From positions 4,154,001 to 4,218,000 of the forward strand of contig NZ_CP042171.1 of NCBI RefSeq assembly GCF_005938645.2: 64,000 bases of DNA, written 5' to 3'. Made by a program: the position numbers and the translations under genes. Below the pieces are notes generated by a model. The model made no database searches and had not been told where the DNA came from. It worked only from the letters and a program-made list of their open reading frames with translations. The stretch is from Pedobacter sp. KBS0701. Its GTDB lineage: Bacteria > Bacteroidota > Bacteroidia > Sphingobacteriales > Sphingobacteriaceae. This document shows positions 1 through 8,374 of the stretch, one piece after another (the first letter of the stretch is position 1; the number at the start of each line of letters is the position of its first letter).

Positions 1-910
1 TTAAAGCATAGCGGTCTGCCAAAGCTTTAGCCACCGGTGCTTCAAATTCAGGGTCTTCGGTTAATGAAACGCGGATGGTATCACCCAGTCCATCTTCTAA
101 CAGAGTACCAATACCAACGGCCGATTTAATGCGACCATCTTCGCCGTCACCAGCTTCTGTAACGCCCAAATGCAAAGGGTAATTCATCCCCTCTTTAGCC
201 ATGGTTTCTACCAGTAAGCGATAAGCCTGAACCATCACCTGGGTATTGCTGGCTTTCATCGAAATTACCAGATTATAATAATTCTGGTCTTCGCACATTC
301 GGATAAACTCCATTGCCGATTCAACCATTCCGCGGGGTGTATCGCCATAATGGCTCATAATCCTGTCAGAAAGCGATCCGTGGTTAGTACCGATGCGCAT
401 GGCCGTACCATATTCCTTACAAATTTTAACTAAAGGGATAAACTTTTTGTAAATCCGGCTTAGTTCTGCATTATAGGCATCCTGCGTATATTCTATATTT
501 TCGAATTTCTTTTTATCAGCATAATTACCCGGATTAACACGCACTTTTTCTACAATTCGTGCTGCCATTTCAGCTGCATTTGGTGTAAAATGGATGTCGG
601 CAATTAAAGGAACATTATAACCACGCAAGCGCAGTTCTTTTTTAATATTGGCCAGATTTTCGGCCTCTTTAATGCTTGGCGCAGTAATACGCACATATTC
701 GCAACCCGATTCTACCATGCGGATCGTCTGTTCTACCGTACCCAAAGTATCCATCGTATCGGTGGTCGTCATCGATTGAATCCGGATCGGATTGTGCCCA
801 CCCAGTGCGATATCACCAATGTTGACTTCCCGGGTTAAATACCTCGAATAAGTGGTTAAACTGTTGCAATATCCGCCAGCCAGATCATGTTTTGCCAATA
901 TATTTTCCAT
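1..910 (-). CDS. ispG: 4-hydroxy-3-methylbut-2-enyl diphosphate synthase (flavodoxin-type), 5' part
   Basis: This enzyme makes HMBPP from MEcPP in the cytosolic MEP isoprenoid pathway and uses a 4Fe-4S cluster. The reading frame starts at ATG 910-908 and stays open for 303 codons to the window edge, so the C-terminal part is outside. Visible family signatures are GGHNPIRIQSMTTTDT near residue 40, ITAPSIKEAENL, and PLIADIHFTPNAAEMAA followed by VRVNPGNYADKK. Bacteroidota IspG is usually over 600 residues because of a central insert, so about half is probably missing. The start is supported by the conserved N-terminus. The cluster-binding cysteines are not in view. Confidence 0.93.
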   Translation of the reverse strand, partial: MENILAKHDLAGGYCNSLTTYSRYLTREVNIGDIALGGHNPIRIQSMTTTDTMDTLGTVEQTIRMVESGCEYVRITAPSIKEAENLANIKKELRLRGYNVPLIADIHFTPNAAEMAARIVEKVRVNPGNYADKKKFENIEYTQDAYNAELSRIYKKFIPLVKICKEYGTAMRIGTNHGSLSDRIMSHYGDTPRGMVESAMEFIRMCEDQNYYNLVISMKASNTQVMVQAYRLLVETMAKEGMNYPLHLGVTEAGDGEDGRIKSAVGIGTLLEDGLGDTIRVSLTEDPEFEAPVAKALADRYAL

Positions 911-1006
911 CTGTTTGCAAAGATAAGGATTGTTGGAATGTTTTAAGTTGGAATGTTGTAAAAGATGCAGGTTAGCAACGTCAAAAACTCTTACCTGTAA
1001 CAGATA

Positions 1007-2356
1007 TTACTGGTTTAAAAAAGTGAGTACCTCAGTATTAAATTCGGAAACCTTTTCTACAGGCACATAGTGTGAAGCGCCCTTAAAAATAAAAAGTTGC
1101 GATTTAGGAATATTATCAGCTATAAACTTAGTGTGCTTTTCTAAAATCATATCTTTTTCGCCTGCCATTACCAATACCGGAGCTTTAATCTTCTTTAGGT
1201 CTAAAGCCGTAAGATGTGGCTCAGTTAATAACATGGTAAATAATTTAACCTGATACTTTGACTGAGCATCTAATTTCGTTTTTAAACTTTCAATAGCCTT
1301 GCGAACTTCCTCTAACGTGCTGGTTGAAACGGCATCATTTGGATTTGTACAGGCACCAGTAACGGCGAGTTTATCTACATATTTAGGGTATTTAGCAGCC
1401 ATTATCAATCCTGTATTTCCACCATCGCTCCACCCTAAAATATTCGTTTTATTGATATGCAGAGAATCAAGTAATATTTTCATGTCTTCAGCATACAGGT
1501 CATAAGAAAGTGGATCTGTAATATAATCAGTGCTTTTACCTTGTCCACGGGTATCTACTGCAATAACTTTATATTTTTTTGAGAACGCTTTAATCTGTTT
1601 CTTAAAAACACTTATCGATTGGCTGTTTCCATGCAATAACAATAGGGGCTCGCCTTTTCCGTAAGTTTCATAATATAGGTCAGCATCTTTTACTTTAACT
1701 TTACCTGATGCTGAAACATTACTACCATAATTAATGGGCTGTGGCGGATTGGGGTTATAATCTGTCTTAATCTTAGCCTGACTAATATCCACACCATCAA
1801 TCAGAACCTGAACATCATCAATCCACATCTTACCTGGACCATATAACAAAGGAAAAAGATTAATTGTTGTGGCCTCTTTTTGAAGCGGCAATTTAAGGCT
1901 ATATTGCTTCCAGTCTTGCGTTCCATATATCCTCTTCGCTAGTAGATTGGTAAATTGTAACTTGTCATTATTCTCATCATCAATTCTAAATGGAAAATCC
2001 ACATGGCCGGTAATATGCTCTAATTTTAGATAAAATCTAATTTCTACTTCCCTCCCATCAAATTTTGCAGGAATAATTAAACTAGACATGGCATAATTTG
2101 ATTCAACATCTTGGGCAATATTTTCTATCAATAAGGAGTATTTGCCTGTATGTTTTTGGGTTGAATCGATTTCAACCTTATATCCACTTTTGGTTGTTCC
2201 CGTATTCCATCCAACAGAAGACTTAGTACTAGGGATTATTTTTTCAAACCCAAGATTATATTCATCCTTAACAAGTTTTAACGAATCTGATGATGTTTGG
2301 CAAAAAGAGCTAAATTGATAAAAAGCAAAAACAGCGGTGAGAAATATACGTAGCAT
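1007..2356 (-). CDS. Secreted alpha/beta hydrolase with N-terminal beta-sandwich domain
   Basis: The 449-residue protein starts with a signal peptide (about residues 1-19), so it is exported to the periplasm or beyond. Residues 30-195 look like a carbohydrate-binding-type beta-sandwich (WKQYSLKLPL, MWIDDVQVLIDG). Residues 220-449 form an alpha/beta hydrolase fold with oxyanion motif LHG at 241-243, nucleophile Ser310 in GWSDGG, probable acid Asp402 in AGEKDMI and His429 in GASHYVP. The substrate cannot be told from sequence; an esterase or C-C hydrolase acting on an extracellular compound is possible. It stands alone, 97 bp downstream of ispG's start, on the same strand. Confidence 0.82.
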   Translation of the reverse strand: MLRIFLTAVFAFYQFSSFCQTSSDSLKLVKDEYNLGFEKIIPSTKSSVGWNTGTTKSGYKVEIDSTQKHTGKYSLLIENIAQDVESNYAMSSLIIPAKFDGREVEIRFYLKLEHITGHVDFPFRIDDENNDKLQFTNLLAKRIYGTQDWKQYSLKLPLQKEATTINLFPLLYGPGKMWIDDVQVLIDGVDISQAKIKTDYNPNPPQPINYGSNVSASGKVKVKDADLYYETYGKGEPLLLLHGNSQSISVFKKQIKAFSKKYKVIAVDTRGQGKSTDYITDPLSYDLYAEDMKILLDSLHINKTNILGWSDGGNTGLIMAAKYPKYVDKLAVTGACTNPNDAVSTSTLEEVRKAIESLKTKLDAQSKYQVKLFTMLLTEPHLTALDLKKIKAPVLVMAGEKDMILEKHTKFIADNIPKSQLFIFKGASHYVPVEKVSEFNTEVLTFLNQ

Positions 2357-2976
2357 ATTAGATTAATTTTACTAAAACTAATCAATAGAATAATAGCTTA
2401 ATTCATATTTAACATCTTTTAACTGAAAGCAGAAATTGAAATTGGGGTTATTTTTTAACGGTGGGTGGGTTTGGCATCATTGCACCGACCTAAGTTTCAT
2501 AAACGGGATGAAAGCGGCATCCTTTGGCTGTCAGCCTAAGGAATAATTTATTTAATAAAAATCAATATGAATTACGTATAATTGATTTCTTTGCCATACA
2601 CCACGGTCTTGCCTCGGCTCGCCGCCGCCGAAGGGCTCCTTCTTTTTGGCATCAAAAAGAACCAAAAAATGCCGGCTGAAAATTTATTCATTTGTTGTTT
2701 ATAACTTTCAGCTGCATTCATGAGGGCTTCGCCGTTTTCTTTTGAAGCCAGTTGTGCGGCCAGAACGGTGCAGCCCGAAAAATTTGTTAGGCCGGATTTA
2801 CGTAGAACGGCGATACTGTGCTATGGCCTAGCTGGATGGAAATGCGAAAGCAGTCAAAGCACTGATTAACAATTTTTTTGTGAAATAAAGTCAATGGTAG
2901 CGTAGTCGAAAGCTAGCCAAAGATATAGCGTACAGCCCGGATAACGAAAATAGATGTGATAACCTTGCTTTTCTAA
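2357..2976. other. Gene-free stretch, possible decayed or repeat sequence
   Basis: I see no convincing gene in these 620 bases. The part near 2600-2660 is unusually GC-rich for this genome (a run of gccgcc) and is followed by purine-rich sequence. The style resembles interspersed intergenic repeats of Sphingobacteriaceae, but I found no second copy inside the window. The stretch lies upstream of the hydrolase gene and downstream of the RDD gene. Confidence 0.35.
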
Positions 2977-3588
2977 TCAGATCAATCTATCCTTTATTAC
3001 TAAAGTATTAGCCGCAATATCGTGCCAGCACTGGTTTTTCTTATTCAGGAAACTGTACAGATAGCCAAAAAAAACAGGAATTACCGATAAGATTTTGGAA
3101 AAATTCCTAACCAGAGACATACCGAGAGAAACCCGGCTTCCTTCTAAATCGGTTACTTTAATGTTGAGGAGTTTTTTACCAATAGTAGCCTGACTGGCTG
3201 ATGCCTCTGCAATACTGCCATAAATGAGTTTAATGATAAATATGGATGGGAATGGGATTAGAAAAGCCATAATCCGCTGGTCTTTGCCTTCGATAAAAAT
3301 ATAGCTTGTTAAAATAATGATGCTATATATTCCAAAAATAATAAAATGATCAATTACTGAAGCCAATAATCTTTGATCAAAAGCGGCGAAATATTGGGGG
3401 GCTGTTTTTTGATAACTAAAGCCCAAAAGCTCACGCAATTCGGAAATTGCATGAGCTTCTTTATAATCGTCCATTCCGGGCTTACGTATAAAAGTATTCG
3501 CTGTGATGTTTAAATCTTTCAGTTCGGATAAATTATATGGGCCTTGTGGCTTACCATTAATTACTACTGTGTATTGATCAGGATTCAT
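2977..3588 (-). CDS. RDD family membrane protein with N-terminal GYF_2-like domain
   Basis: Residues 1-58 look like a GYF_2 (DUF4339) domain: YTVVINGKPQGPYNLSELKDL, ending in ELRELLGF. An RDD domain follows, with FAAFDQRLLASVIDHFIIFG and several membrane segments, then IGKKLLNIKVTDLEGSRVSL. RDD proteins are integral inner-membrane proteins of poorly defined, possibly transport-related function. The gene is last of a same-strand group with a LiaF-like and a PspC-like gene, about 105 bp after the LiaF-like gene, which suggests an envelope role. Family assignment is fairly firm; function is unknown. Confidence 0.8.
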   Translation of the reverse strand: MNPDQYTVVINGKPQGPYNLSELKDLNITANTFIRKPGMDDYKEAHAISELRELLGFSYQKTAPQYFAAFDQRLLASVIDHFIIFGIYSIIILTSYIFIEGKDQRIMAFLIPFPSIFIIKLIYGSIAEASASQATIGKKLLNIKVTDLEGSRVSLGMSLVRNFSKILSVIPVFFGYLYSFLNKKNQCWHDIAANTLVIKDRLI

Positions 3589-3693
3589 TAGGTTGGATCG
3601 GGATTTGAGATTTTAGGATTGTAAGATCAGTAGTGCATAAAAGTTTAGATCGAATAAAGCCTTACACCATCCACCTTAAAACCTTCAGTCTTC

Positions 3694-4674
3694 CTAATAC
3701 CTGCTTACTTCAAAGTTACTCAATCCCCCATCTAAATTGATAAAGATTTTTTTAGTGGAAGTTTTGTAATTTGAAGTTTCATAAACACCCTCACTCAGTT
3801 TTTCGAACCCATCAAAATCCTTTGCCGATAAACCTGTTTTGGTTTTAATCCTGCAGCCCGAGTTGGCAGGTACTTTAATTTTAACATCGGCAACACCCGA
3901 TTTTACGATCACATCAGTTATTGGTAACAAATCTCCAAACTTGATATCAAGAGCTGCTGCCCCACCATCAAAACGAAAAGTACGTACTTTGTAATCAGCG
4001 AAATCGAAGTTTGCTTCGCCTGCACCAAGTTTCATTAAGATATCCCAGTTGGCGCCTTTATTCAATTTAAAATCAACATCGTTACCCCCATCTCCAAAAT
4101 TCCATTTGTTTTTTTTATCGTCCATTTGGAAAGTAAGTACAGTCGCACTATCGGTAAGGACTTTCTTTAAAGAAAAGTTGCCATGTTTTTTCTTTATATC
4201 CGCACTAATCAATTCGGAGGTTTCGCCATCAAGGTTAAATGATATACCACCACCTGAAATATTCAAAACCGTTTTCTTAGCATTATCGGCGTTTACAAAT
4301 GGCTCTGATAAACTGGAGTGATAGGATGTTGTATCCTGATCATCGTCATTATCATTGTCGCCATCATTGTGATCGATATTTACGTCAATATCTTTTTTGA
4401 AATGGCGTCCCCACCAATTCCCATGTTCTGGCACCTGTTGTCCTTTATAAAAAAGGAACGATAAAGCAATCACCAGAACACCAATCGAAATCATGCTGCC
4501 TGTTTGCGAATTGTTTCTGTTAAAAAGGATATTTAAGCCTGCTATAATTAAGAATACCGGCCAAAAGCTCCATACGCTGCGCCAATAAAATTCGATTACT
4601 CCAAAGTTTTCGAGTAGAAGTACACCGCCAATAAAAAGCAGGATGATACCCCATATTAATCTATCTAGTTTCAT
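3694..4674 (-). CDS. LiaF-like membrane protein (LiaI/LiaF TM region plus beta-rich C-terminal domain)
   Basis: The first 80 residues hold about four hydrophobic segments of the LiaI/LiaF-like (DUF5668) type, starting MKLDRLIWGIILLFIGGVLL. A strongly acidic Asp/Asn linker follows at residues 97-114, then a beta-rich domain (about 130-326) with repeated short strands and glycines, as in the LiaF C-terminal domain. In Firmicutes LiaF senses or damps cell-envelope stress signalling; whether that holds in Bacteroidota is unknown. The gene starts 5 bp after the pspC-like gene ends, so the two are surely one operon. Confidence 0.78.
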   Translation of the reverse strand: MKLDRLIWGIILLFIGGVLLLENFGVIEFYWRSVWSFWPVFLIIAGLNILFNRNNSQTGSMISIGVLVIALSFLFYKGQQVPEHGNWWGRHFKKDIDVNIDHNDGDNDNDDDQDTTSYHSSLSEPFVNADNAKKTVLNISGGGISFNLDGETSELISADIKKKHGNFSLKKVLTDSATVLTFQMDDKKNKWNFGDGGNDVDFKLNKGANWDILMKLGAGEANFDFADYKVRTFRFDGGAAALDIKFGDLLPITDVIVKSGVADVKIKVPANSGCRIKTKTGLSAKDFDGFEKLSEGVYETSNYKTSTKKIFINLDGGLSNFEVSRY

Positions 4675-4679
4675 TTTAT

Positions 4680-5387
4680 TTATACTTGAGGGTTAGCGGG
4701 TGTTGATTGATCATCTTTATTTACAGGGGCAACAGGCTCATTTTCTACAACAGCTTCAGAAAAATCTGCCGTTTTCTGCTGCTCAGCCTCTTGTTGGTGC
4801 TGAAAAGTCGCCCAGTCATTTTTTCTTTTTGATTTGGCAATAATACTTATACCTAAAGCAATAAATATTAACGGCCACATATACCTGAATAAGTTACGGA
4901 TGCTAAACCAGTCAGGTATAAAATCCATTTCGCGCATCAGAAAAAAACATCCTATTACCAGCAATACCAATCCGCCTATGGTGCGACCAGTATCATTAGA
5001 TTTATTGAATTTACTAAAGTCTGGCTGTGTTTCGAAAGGTGTTTTCTGTGTGCCATCTACAGGTTGTGTCCAATTCTGATTTCCTTGATTAGCAGGCCCT
5101 GCAAAAGGATCGGCGGTTCCAAATGGCTGTGGATTTGAGTTTTTATTACCAAAGTAGTCGTTGAATTTGGAAAATCTTGCCGCCGGATCGTTATTAACCG
5201 GAACAATAATCCACATTACAATATAGGCAATTAAGCCACCTCCAGCCATAAATATAGCCGATAATGCAAACAATAATCTAATTATGGTAACCTCCACCTG
5301 CATGTAATCTGCAAGTCCCGAAGCTACACCGGCAATCATCTTATCGTGTTCGTTTCTAAAAAGCTTCTTTTCCATAACGTTGTTCAT
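4680..5387 (-). CDS. PspC domain membrane protein
   Basis: The N-terminus (EKKLFRNEHDKMIAGVASGLADYMQVEVTIIRLLF) is a clear PspC domain, followed by a membrane helix ending in MWIIVPV. After a Pro/Gln/Asn-rich linker (about 70-130) come two to three more hydrophobic segments of the LiaI/LiaF type. PspC proteins take part in phage-shock or envelope-stress responses. The start may be Met1 or Met5; both keep the domain intact. It sits 8 bp downstream of the SDR gene and 5 bp before the LiaF-like gene, giving a probable SDR-pspC-liaF-RDD transcript. Confidence 0.85.
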   Translation of the reverse strand: MNNVMEKKLFRNEHDKMIAGVASGLADYMQVEVTIIRLLFALSAIFMAGGGLIAYIVMWIIVPVNNDPAARFSKFNDYFGNKNSNPQPFGTADPFAGPANQGNQNWTQPVDGTQKTPFETQPDFSKFNKSNDTGRTIGGLVLLVIGCFFLMREMDFIPDWFSIRNLFRYMWPLIFIALGISIIAKSKRKNDWATFQHQQEAEQQKTADFSEAVVENEPVAPVNKDDQSTPANPQV

Positions 5388-5395
5388 TTTTGTGT

Positions 5396-6088
5396 TTAAA
5401 AATCAAGCGGAGTGATTAAAACCTCATCTACATTTACCCCTTTACTTAAGTTTAAAATGGTAAATAAAGTTTCTGCAATATCTTCAGGCTGTACAAATTT
5501 CTCATCCGGAATTGTTGTTCCCTCCCAGGATGAAGTTTTAGTAGCGCCTGGCAAAAATGCTGTTACTTTAACATTGTGAGGTGCTAACTCTTGCCGCAAT
5601 ACATGATTAAGACTCAACATCGCTGCTTTTGTTACACTATAACTACCACCATTTTTTACGGGTACATTACCAGCCACAGAACAGATGTTGAATATATGGC
5701 CTCGTTTGGCTGAACGCATTTTTTTTCCAAAAAACTTACTGATATAATAACTGGCATTGGTATTTAAATGCTGTTGCTTTTCGAAGGTTTCGTCCTCCTC
5801 ATCAAGCATGCTGCCAGGCAAAAAGATCCCTACATTGTTGACTAAAACATCTACGTAATCAAAATTTATAGCTGTCGAATTCAAAAAAGCATACACTTCC
5901 TCTTTAACCGAACAATCTGCTCCATGAGTAACAATAATATTCCCATAAGGGGTTAAGTCTTCCCGAAGTCGGGCAAGTTCATCTAATCCCCTTGCTACTA
6001 AAACTAAATCGTACCCGTTCTGGGCAAATTTAGTCGCAATGGCTCTTCCAATTCCTTTAGTTGCACCCGTAATTACCGCTTTCATCAT
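5396..6088 (-). CDS. SDR family NAD(P)-dependent oxidoreductase
   Basis: This is a classical short-chain dehydrogenase of 230 residues. It has the Rossmann motif TGATKGIG (residues 8-15), the NNVG structural motif, a catalytic Ser in the ICSVAG strand and the YSVTK active-site pair. The C-terminal substrate loop contains FLPGATKTSSW. The substrate is not predictable; close family members are annotated as 3-ketoacyl-ACP reductase-like or sepiapterin reductase-like. It is the first gene of the minus-strand envelope cluster and is divergent from mlaE, with 144 bp between them. Confidence 0.88.
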   Translation of the reverse strand: MMKAVITGATKGIGRAIATKFAQNGYDLVLVARGLDELARLREDLTPYGNIIVTHGADCSVKEEVYAFLNSTAINFDYVDVLVNNVGIFLPGSMLDEEDETFEKQQHLNTNASYYISKFFGKKMRSAKRGHIFNICSVAGNVPVKNGGSYSVTKAAMLSLNHVLRQELAPHNVKVTAFLPGATKTSSWEGTTIPDEKFVQPEDIAETLFTILNLSKGVNVDEVLITPLDF

Positions 6089-6232
6089 TTATGGTTTAAT
6101 TTTTGTTAACAAAAAACCATAATTATATTCAAAACCACGAATATTTTTGTAATTAGCAAAGCGCTCCAACTTTTTTATTGTTTCTTTGTAGTAGTATAGA
6201 ACGATCATTTAAATTAAGCAAATACATACGGA

Positions 6233-6967
6233 ATGAATTTTACCAATTTCGGCAGATACATCCTGCTACTCAAGTCTGTATTCAGAAGGCCGGAAAAACT
6301 GAAAATTTACCTGAAAGAAATCGCCAAACAAATGGATTATGTTGGTGTAGGCTCTTTAGGTTTAATTGCGATTATCTCTACTTTTATCGGTGCGGTAATG
6401 ACTTTACAAATTGCTTTCCAATTGGTTAGTGATTTTATTCCAAAAACCATTATTGGTTCTGTAAACCGCGACTCGAGTATCTTGGAGTTAAGCCCAACCA
6501 TTAGTGCAATTGTATTGGCAGGAAAAATAGGGTCGGCCATTTCATCAGAAATTGGTTCGATGCGTGTTACTGAACAGATTGACGCTTTAGAAATTATGGG
6601 TATCAACGCACCAGGATATCTCATTCTCCCTAAAATTATTTCAGGCATAACCATGGTACCCATGTTGGTAATCATTTCTATGTTTTTAAGTATTACCGGC
6701 GGATATATTGGCGGTTCTATTTCAGGAGCGGTTACGCCTGCTGAATATATACAGGGTATTACAACCGATTTTAATCCTTATACCATCGTAGTGGCACTGG
6801 TAAAAGCTTTTGTATTTGGGTTCATCATTACATCAGTTCCGGCATACGAAGGTTTTTATGTTCGTGGTGGTGCTTTAGAAGTTTCGCAGGCCAGTACCAG
6901 AGCAGTTGTAATTAGCTGTATCTCTATTCTTGTTTGCGATTATTTAGTTACTCAACTTTTATTGTAA
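6233..6967 (+). CDS. mlaE: MlaE family ABC transporter permease
   Basis: The 244-residue integral membrane protein carries the MlaE signatures GKIGSAISSEIGSMRVTEQIDALEIMGINA in two adjoining halves, then about five membrane helices and KAFVFGFIITSVPAYEGF. MlaE is the inner-membrane permease of the Mla/MCE phospholipid transport system. Its stop codon overlaps the ATG of the ATPase gene (TAATG), so the two are translationally coupled. No MCE-domain (MlaD) gene follows here; the partner must be elsewhere if one is used. Confidence 0.93.
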   Translation: MNFTNFGRYILLLKSVFRRPEKLKIYLKEIAKQMDYVGVGSLGLIAIISTFIGAVMTLQIAFQLVSDFIPKTIIGSVNRDSSILELSPTISAIVLAGKIGSAISSEIGSMRVTEQIDALEIMGINAPGYLILPKIISGITMVPMLVIISMFLSITGGYIGGSISGAVTPAEYIQGITTDFNPYTIVVALVKAFVFGFIITSVPAYEGFYVRGGALEVSQASTRAVVISCISILVCDYLVTQLLL

Positions 6968-7719
6968 TGATCGAAATTAAAGATATTTATAAATCGTTTT
7001 CCGGAAATGATGTATTGCAAGGTATTTCCGGAAAGTTTGAAGAAGGTGTAACCAATTTAATTATTGGCGGTTCCGGATCAGGAAAAACGACTTTACTGAA
7101 ATGCATGGTAGGTTTACATCAGCCAGATTCTGGATCGGTATTGTACGATGGCCGCGATTTTACACCGATGACCTATGAGCAACGTATCGAGGTGCGTAAA
7201 GAAATCGGTATGTTATTTCAAGGCTCTGCCCTGTTCGATAGTATGACTGTTGAAGAAAATATCATGTTTCCATTAAACATGTTTACGGATCAAAGTAGAA
7301 AAGAAAAGCTGGAAAGAGTTGATTTTTGTTTAGAACGGGTAAACCTTGCAGGTAAAAACAAATTATTCCCTGCAGAATTATCTGGTGGCATGAAAAAACG
7401 TGTGGGTATTGCACGTGCCATTTCTATGAACCCGAAATATTTGTTCTGCGATGAACCTAACTCGGGTTTAGATCCAAAAACTTCGATCGTAATTGATGAA
7501 CTGATTCAGGAAATTACAGAAGAATATAAAACAACAACCATTGTAGTAACACATGATATGAACTCGGTTATGGGTATCGGCGATTATATTTTATTTTTAC
7601 ACGAAGGAAAAAAATTCTGGGAAGGCAGCAACAAAGAAATAGCACATACCGATATTAAGGAACTAAACGATTTCGTATTTGCAAGTCGCTTCATGAAAGC
7701 TGCAAAAGATAAGTTTTAA
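6967..7719 (+). CDS. mlaF: MlaF-type ABC transporter ATP-binding protein
   Basis: The ATPase of the MlaE/MlaF pair powers phospholipid movement between the membranes. I place the start at ATG 6967, overlapping the mlaE stop, because the family N-terminus MIEIKDIYKSF begins there. Walker A is GGSGSGKTT (34-42), the signature is LSGGMKKRVGIARA and Walker B is LFCDEP, followed by the D-loop SGLDP and the switch histidine in VVTHDM. The length of 250 residues is normal for the family. Confidence 0.94.
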   Translation: MIEIKDIYKSFSGNDVLQGISGKFEEGVTNLIIGGSGSGKTTLLKCMVGLHQPDSGSVLYDGRDFTPMTYEQRIEVRKEIGMLFQGSALFDSMTVEENIMFPLNMFTDQSRKEKLERVDFCLERVNLAGKNKLFPAELSGGMKKRVGIARAISMNPKYLFCDEPNSGLDPKTSIVIDELIQEITEEYKTTTIVVTHDMNSVMGIGDYILFLHEGKKFWEGSNKEIAHTDIKELNDFVFASRFMKAAKDKF

Positions 7720-7728
7720 GAAAATTCT

Positions 7729-7736
7729 TATATTTG
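7729..7736 (+). promoter_or_regulatory. -7 box of a Bacteroidota-type promoter
   Basis: TATATTTG matches TAnnTTTG exactly and lies 6 bp before the ATG at 7743, so any transcript from it would have almost no leader. I see no clear TTG -33 element at the usual distance. It would drive the toxin-antitoxin pair independently of mlaEF. Confidence 0.45.
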
Positions 7737-7742
7737 TTTATT

Positions 7743-7988
7743 ATGACTGCGGCTACAAAAAATATCATTTACAAATTGGAAACCTTACCAGAAAGCATGG
7801 TAAATGAGGTAGAAGATTTTATTGATTTTTTAAAAGCCAAACATTCGAAGAGTTTTCCAAAGTCGAAAAGTGAAGAGTCAAACATTGTTGAAGAACCAAA
7901 AAGCTTGTATGGTGCAGCAAAAGGTACAATTCTTTATATTTCTGATGATTTTAATGAGCCATTAGACGAGCTAAAGGATTATATGTAA
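7743..7988 (+). CDS. DUF2281-like antitoxin
   Basis: This 81-residue protein starts at ATG 7743 (an upstream TTG at 7734 is less likely). The N-terminal half, KNIIYKLETLPESMVNEVEDF followed by IDFLKAKH, is typical of DUF2281, a family found as antitoxins paired with PIN toxins. The C-terminal half is acidic (SDDFNEPLDELKDYM) and probably binds the toxin. The stop codon overlaps the toxin ATG by one base (TAATG), the usual coupling of such pairs. The N-terminal helices may also bind the operon's own promoter, as is common in the class. Confidence 0.82.
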   Translation: MTAATKNIIYKLETLPESMVNEVEDFIDFLKAKHSKSFPKSKSEESNIVEEPKSLYGAAKGTILYISDDFNEPLDELKDYM

Positions 7989-8371
7989 TGCGTTTTTTAT
8001 TAGACACACACATATTTCTTTTTTTTATTAATGGAGATAATGCTATTTCAAAAAAGATTATAGAGATCATAAACAATCCTGATACTGAAAAACATATAAG
8101 TATTGTTAGCATTTGGGAAATCACAATAAAGCTAAATATTGGGAAACTGAAGTTAAAAGATGATATAAACTCCATTTATCAATTGCTCGACAAGTATCAG
8201 GTAAAAATTCTTCAGCCTTCTAAATATGATTTTACTACTTATTCTAAACTACCCTTAATACATAAAGACCCTTTTGATAGGCTTATTATTTCACAAGCAA
8301 TAGCTAATGATTTAACACTGATAACCGATGATCAATATATCAGAAGCTACCCAAATTTAAAGTTATTTTAA
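7988..8371 (+). CDS. PIN-domain toxin, VapC type
   Basis: PIN-domain ribonucleases cleave specific RNAs (often tRNA or rRNA) using a cluster of acidic residues with Mg2+ or Mn2+. The 127-residue protein shows LLDTHIFLFF at the N-terminus (Asp6), Glu in VSIWEITIK, Asp in KDPFDRLIISQA and the final TDDQ. Length and motif order are normal, so it looks intact. Translation is coupled to the antitoxin. The pair is followed 3 bp later by a methyltransferase gene, which could share its transcript. Confidence 0.87.
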   Translation: MRFLLDTHIFLFFINGDNAISKKIIEIINNPDTEKHISIVSIWEITIKLNIGKLKLKDDINSIYQLLDKYQVKILQPSKYDFTTYSKLPLIHKDPFDRLIISQAIANDLTLITDDQYIRSYPNLKLF

Positions 8372-8374
8372 TAC

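Noticed and set aside
2357..2976. A decayed transposon in the 620-bp gap.
   Set aside because: No transposase fragment, terminal inverted repeats or target duplication could be seen; the GC-rich piece alone is not enough.
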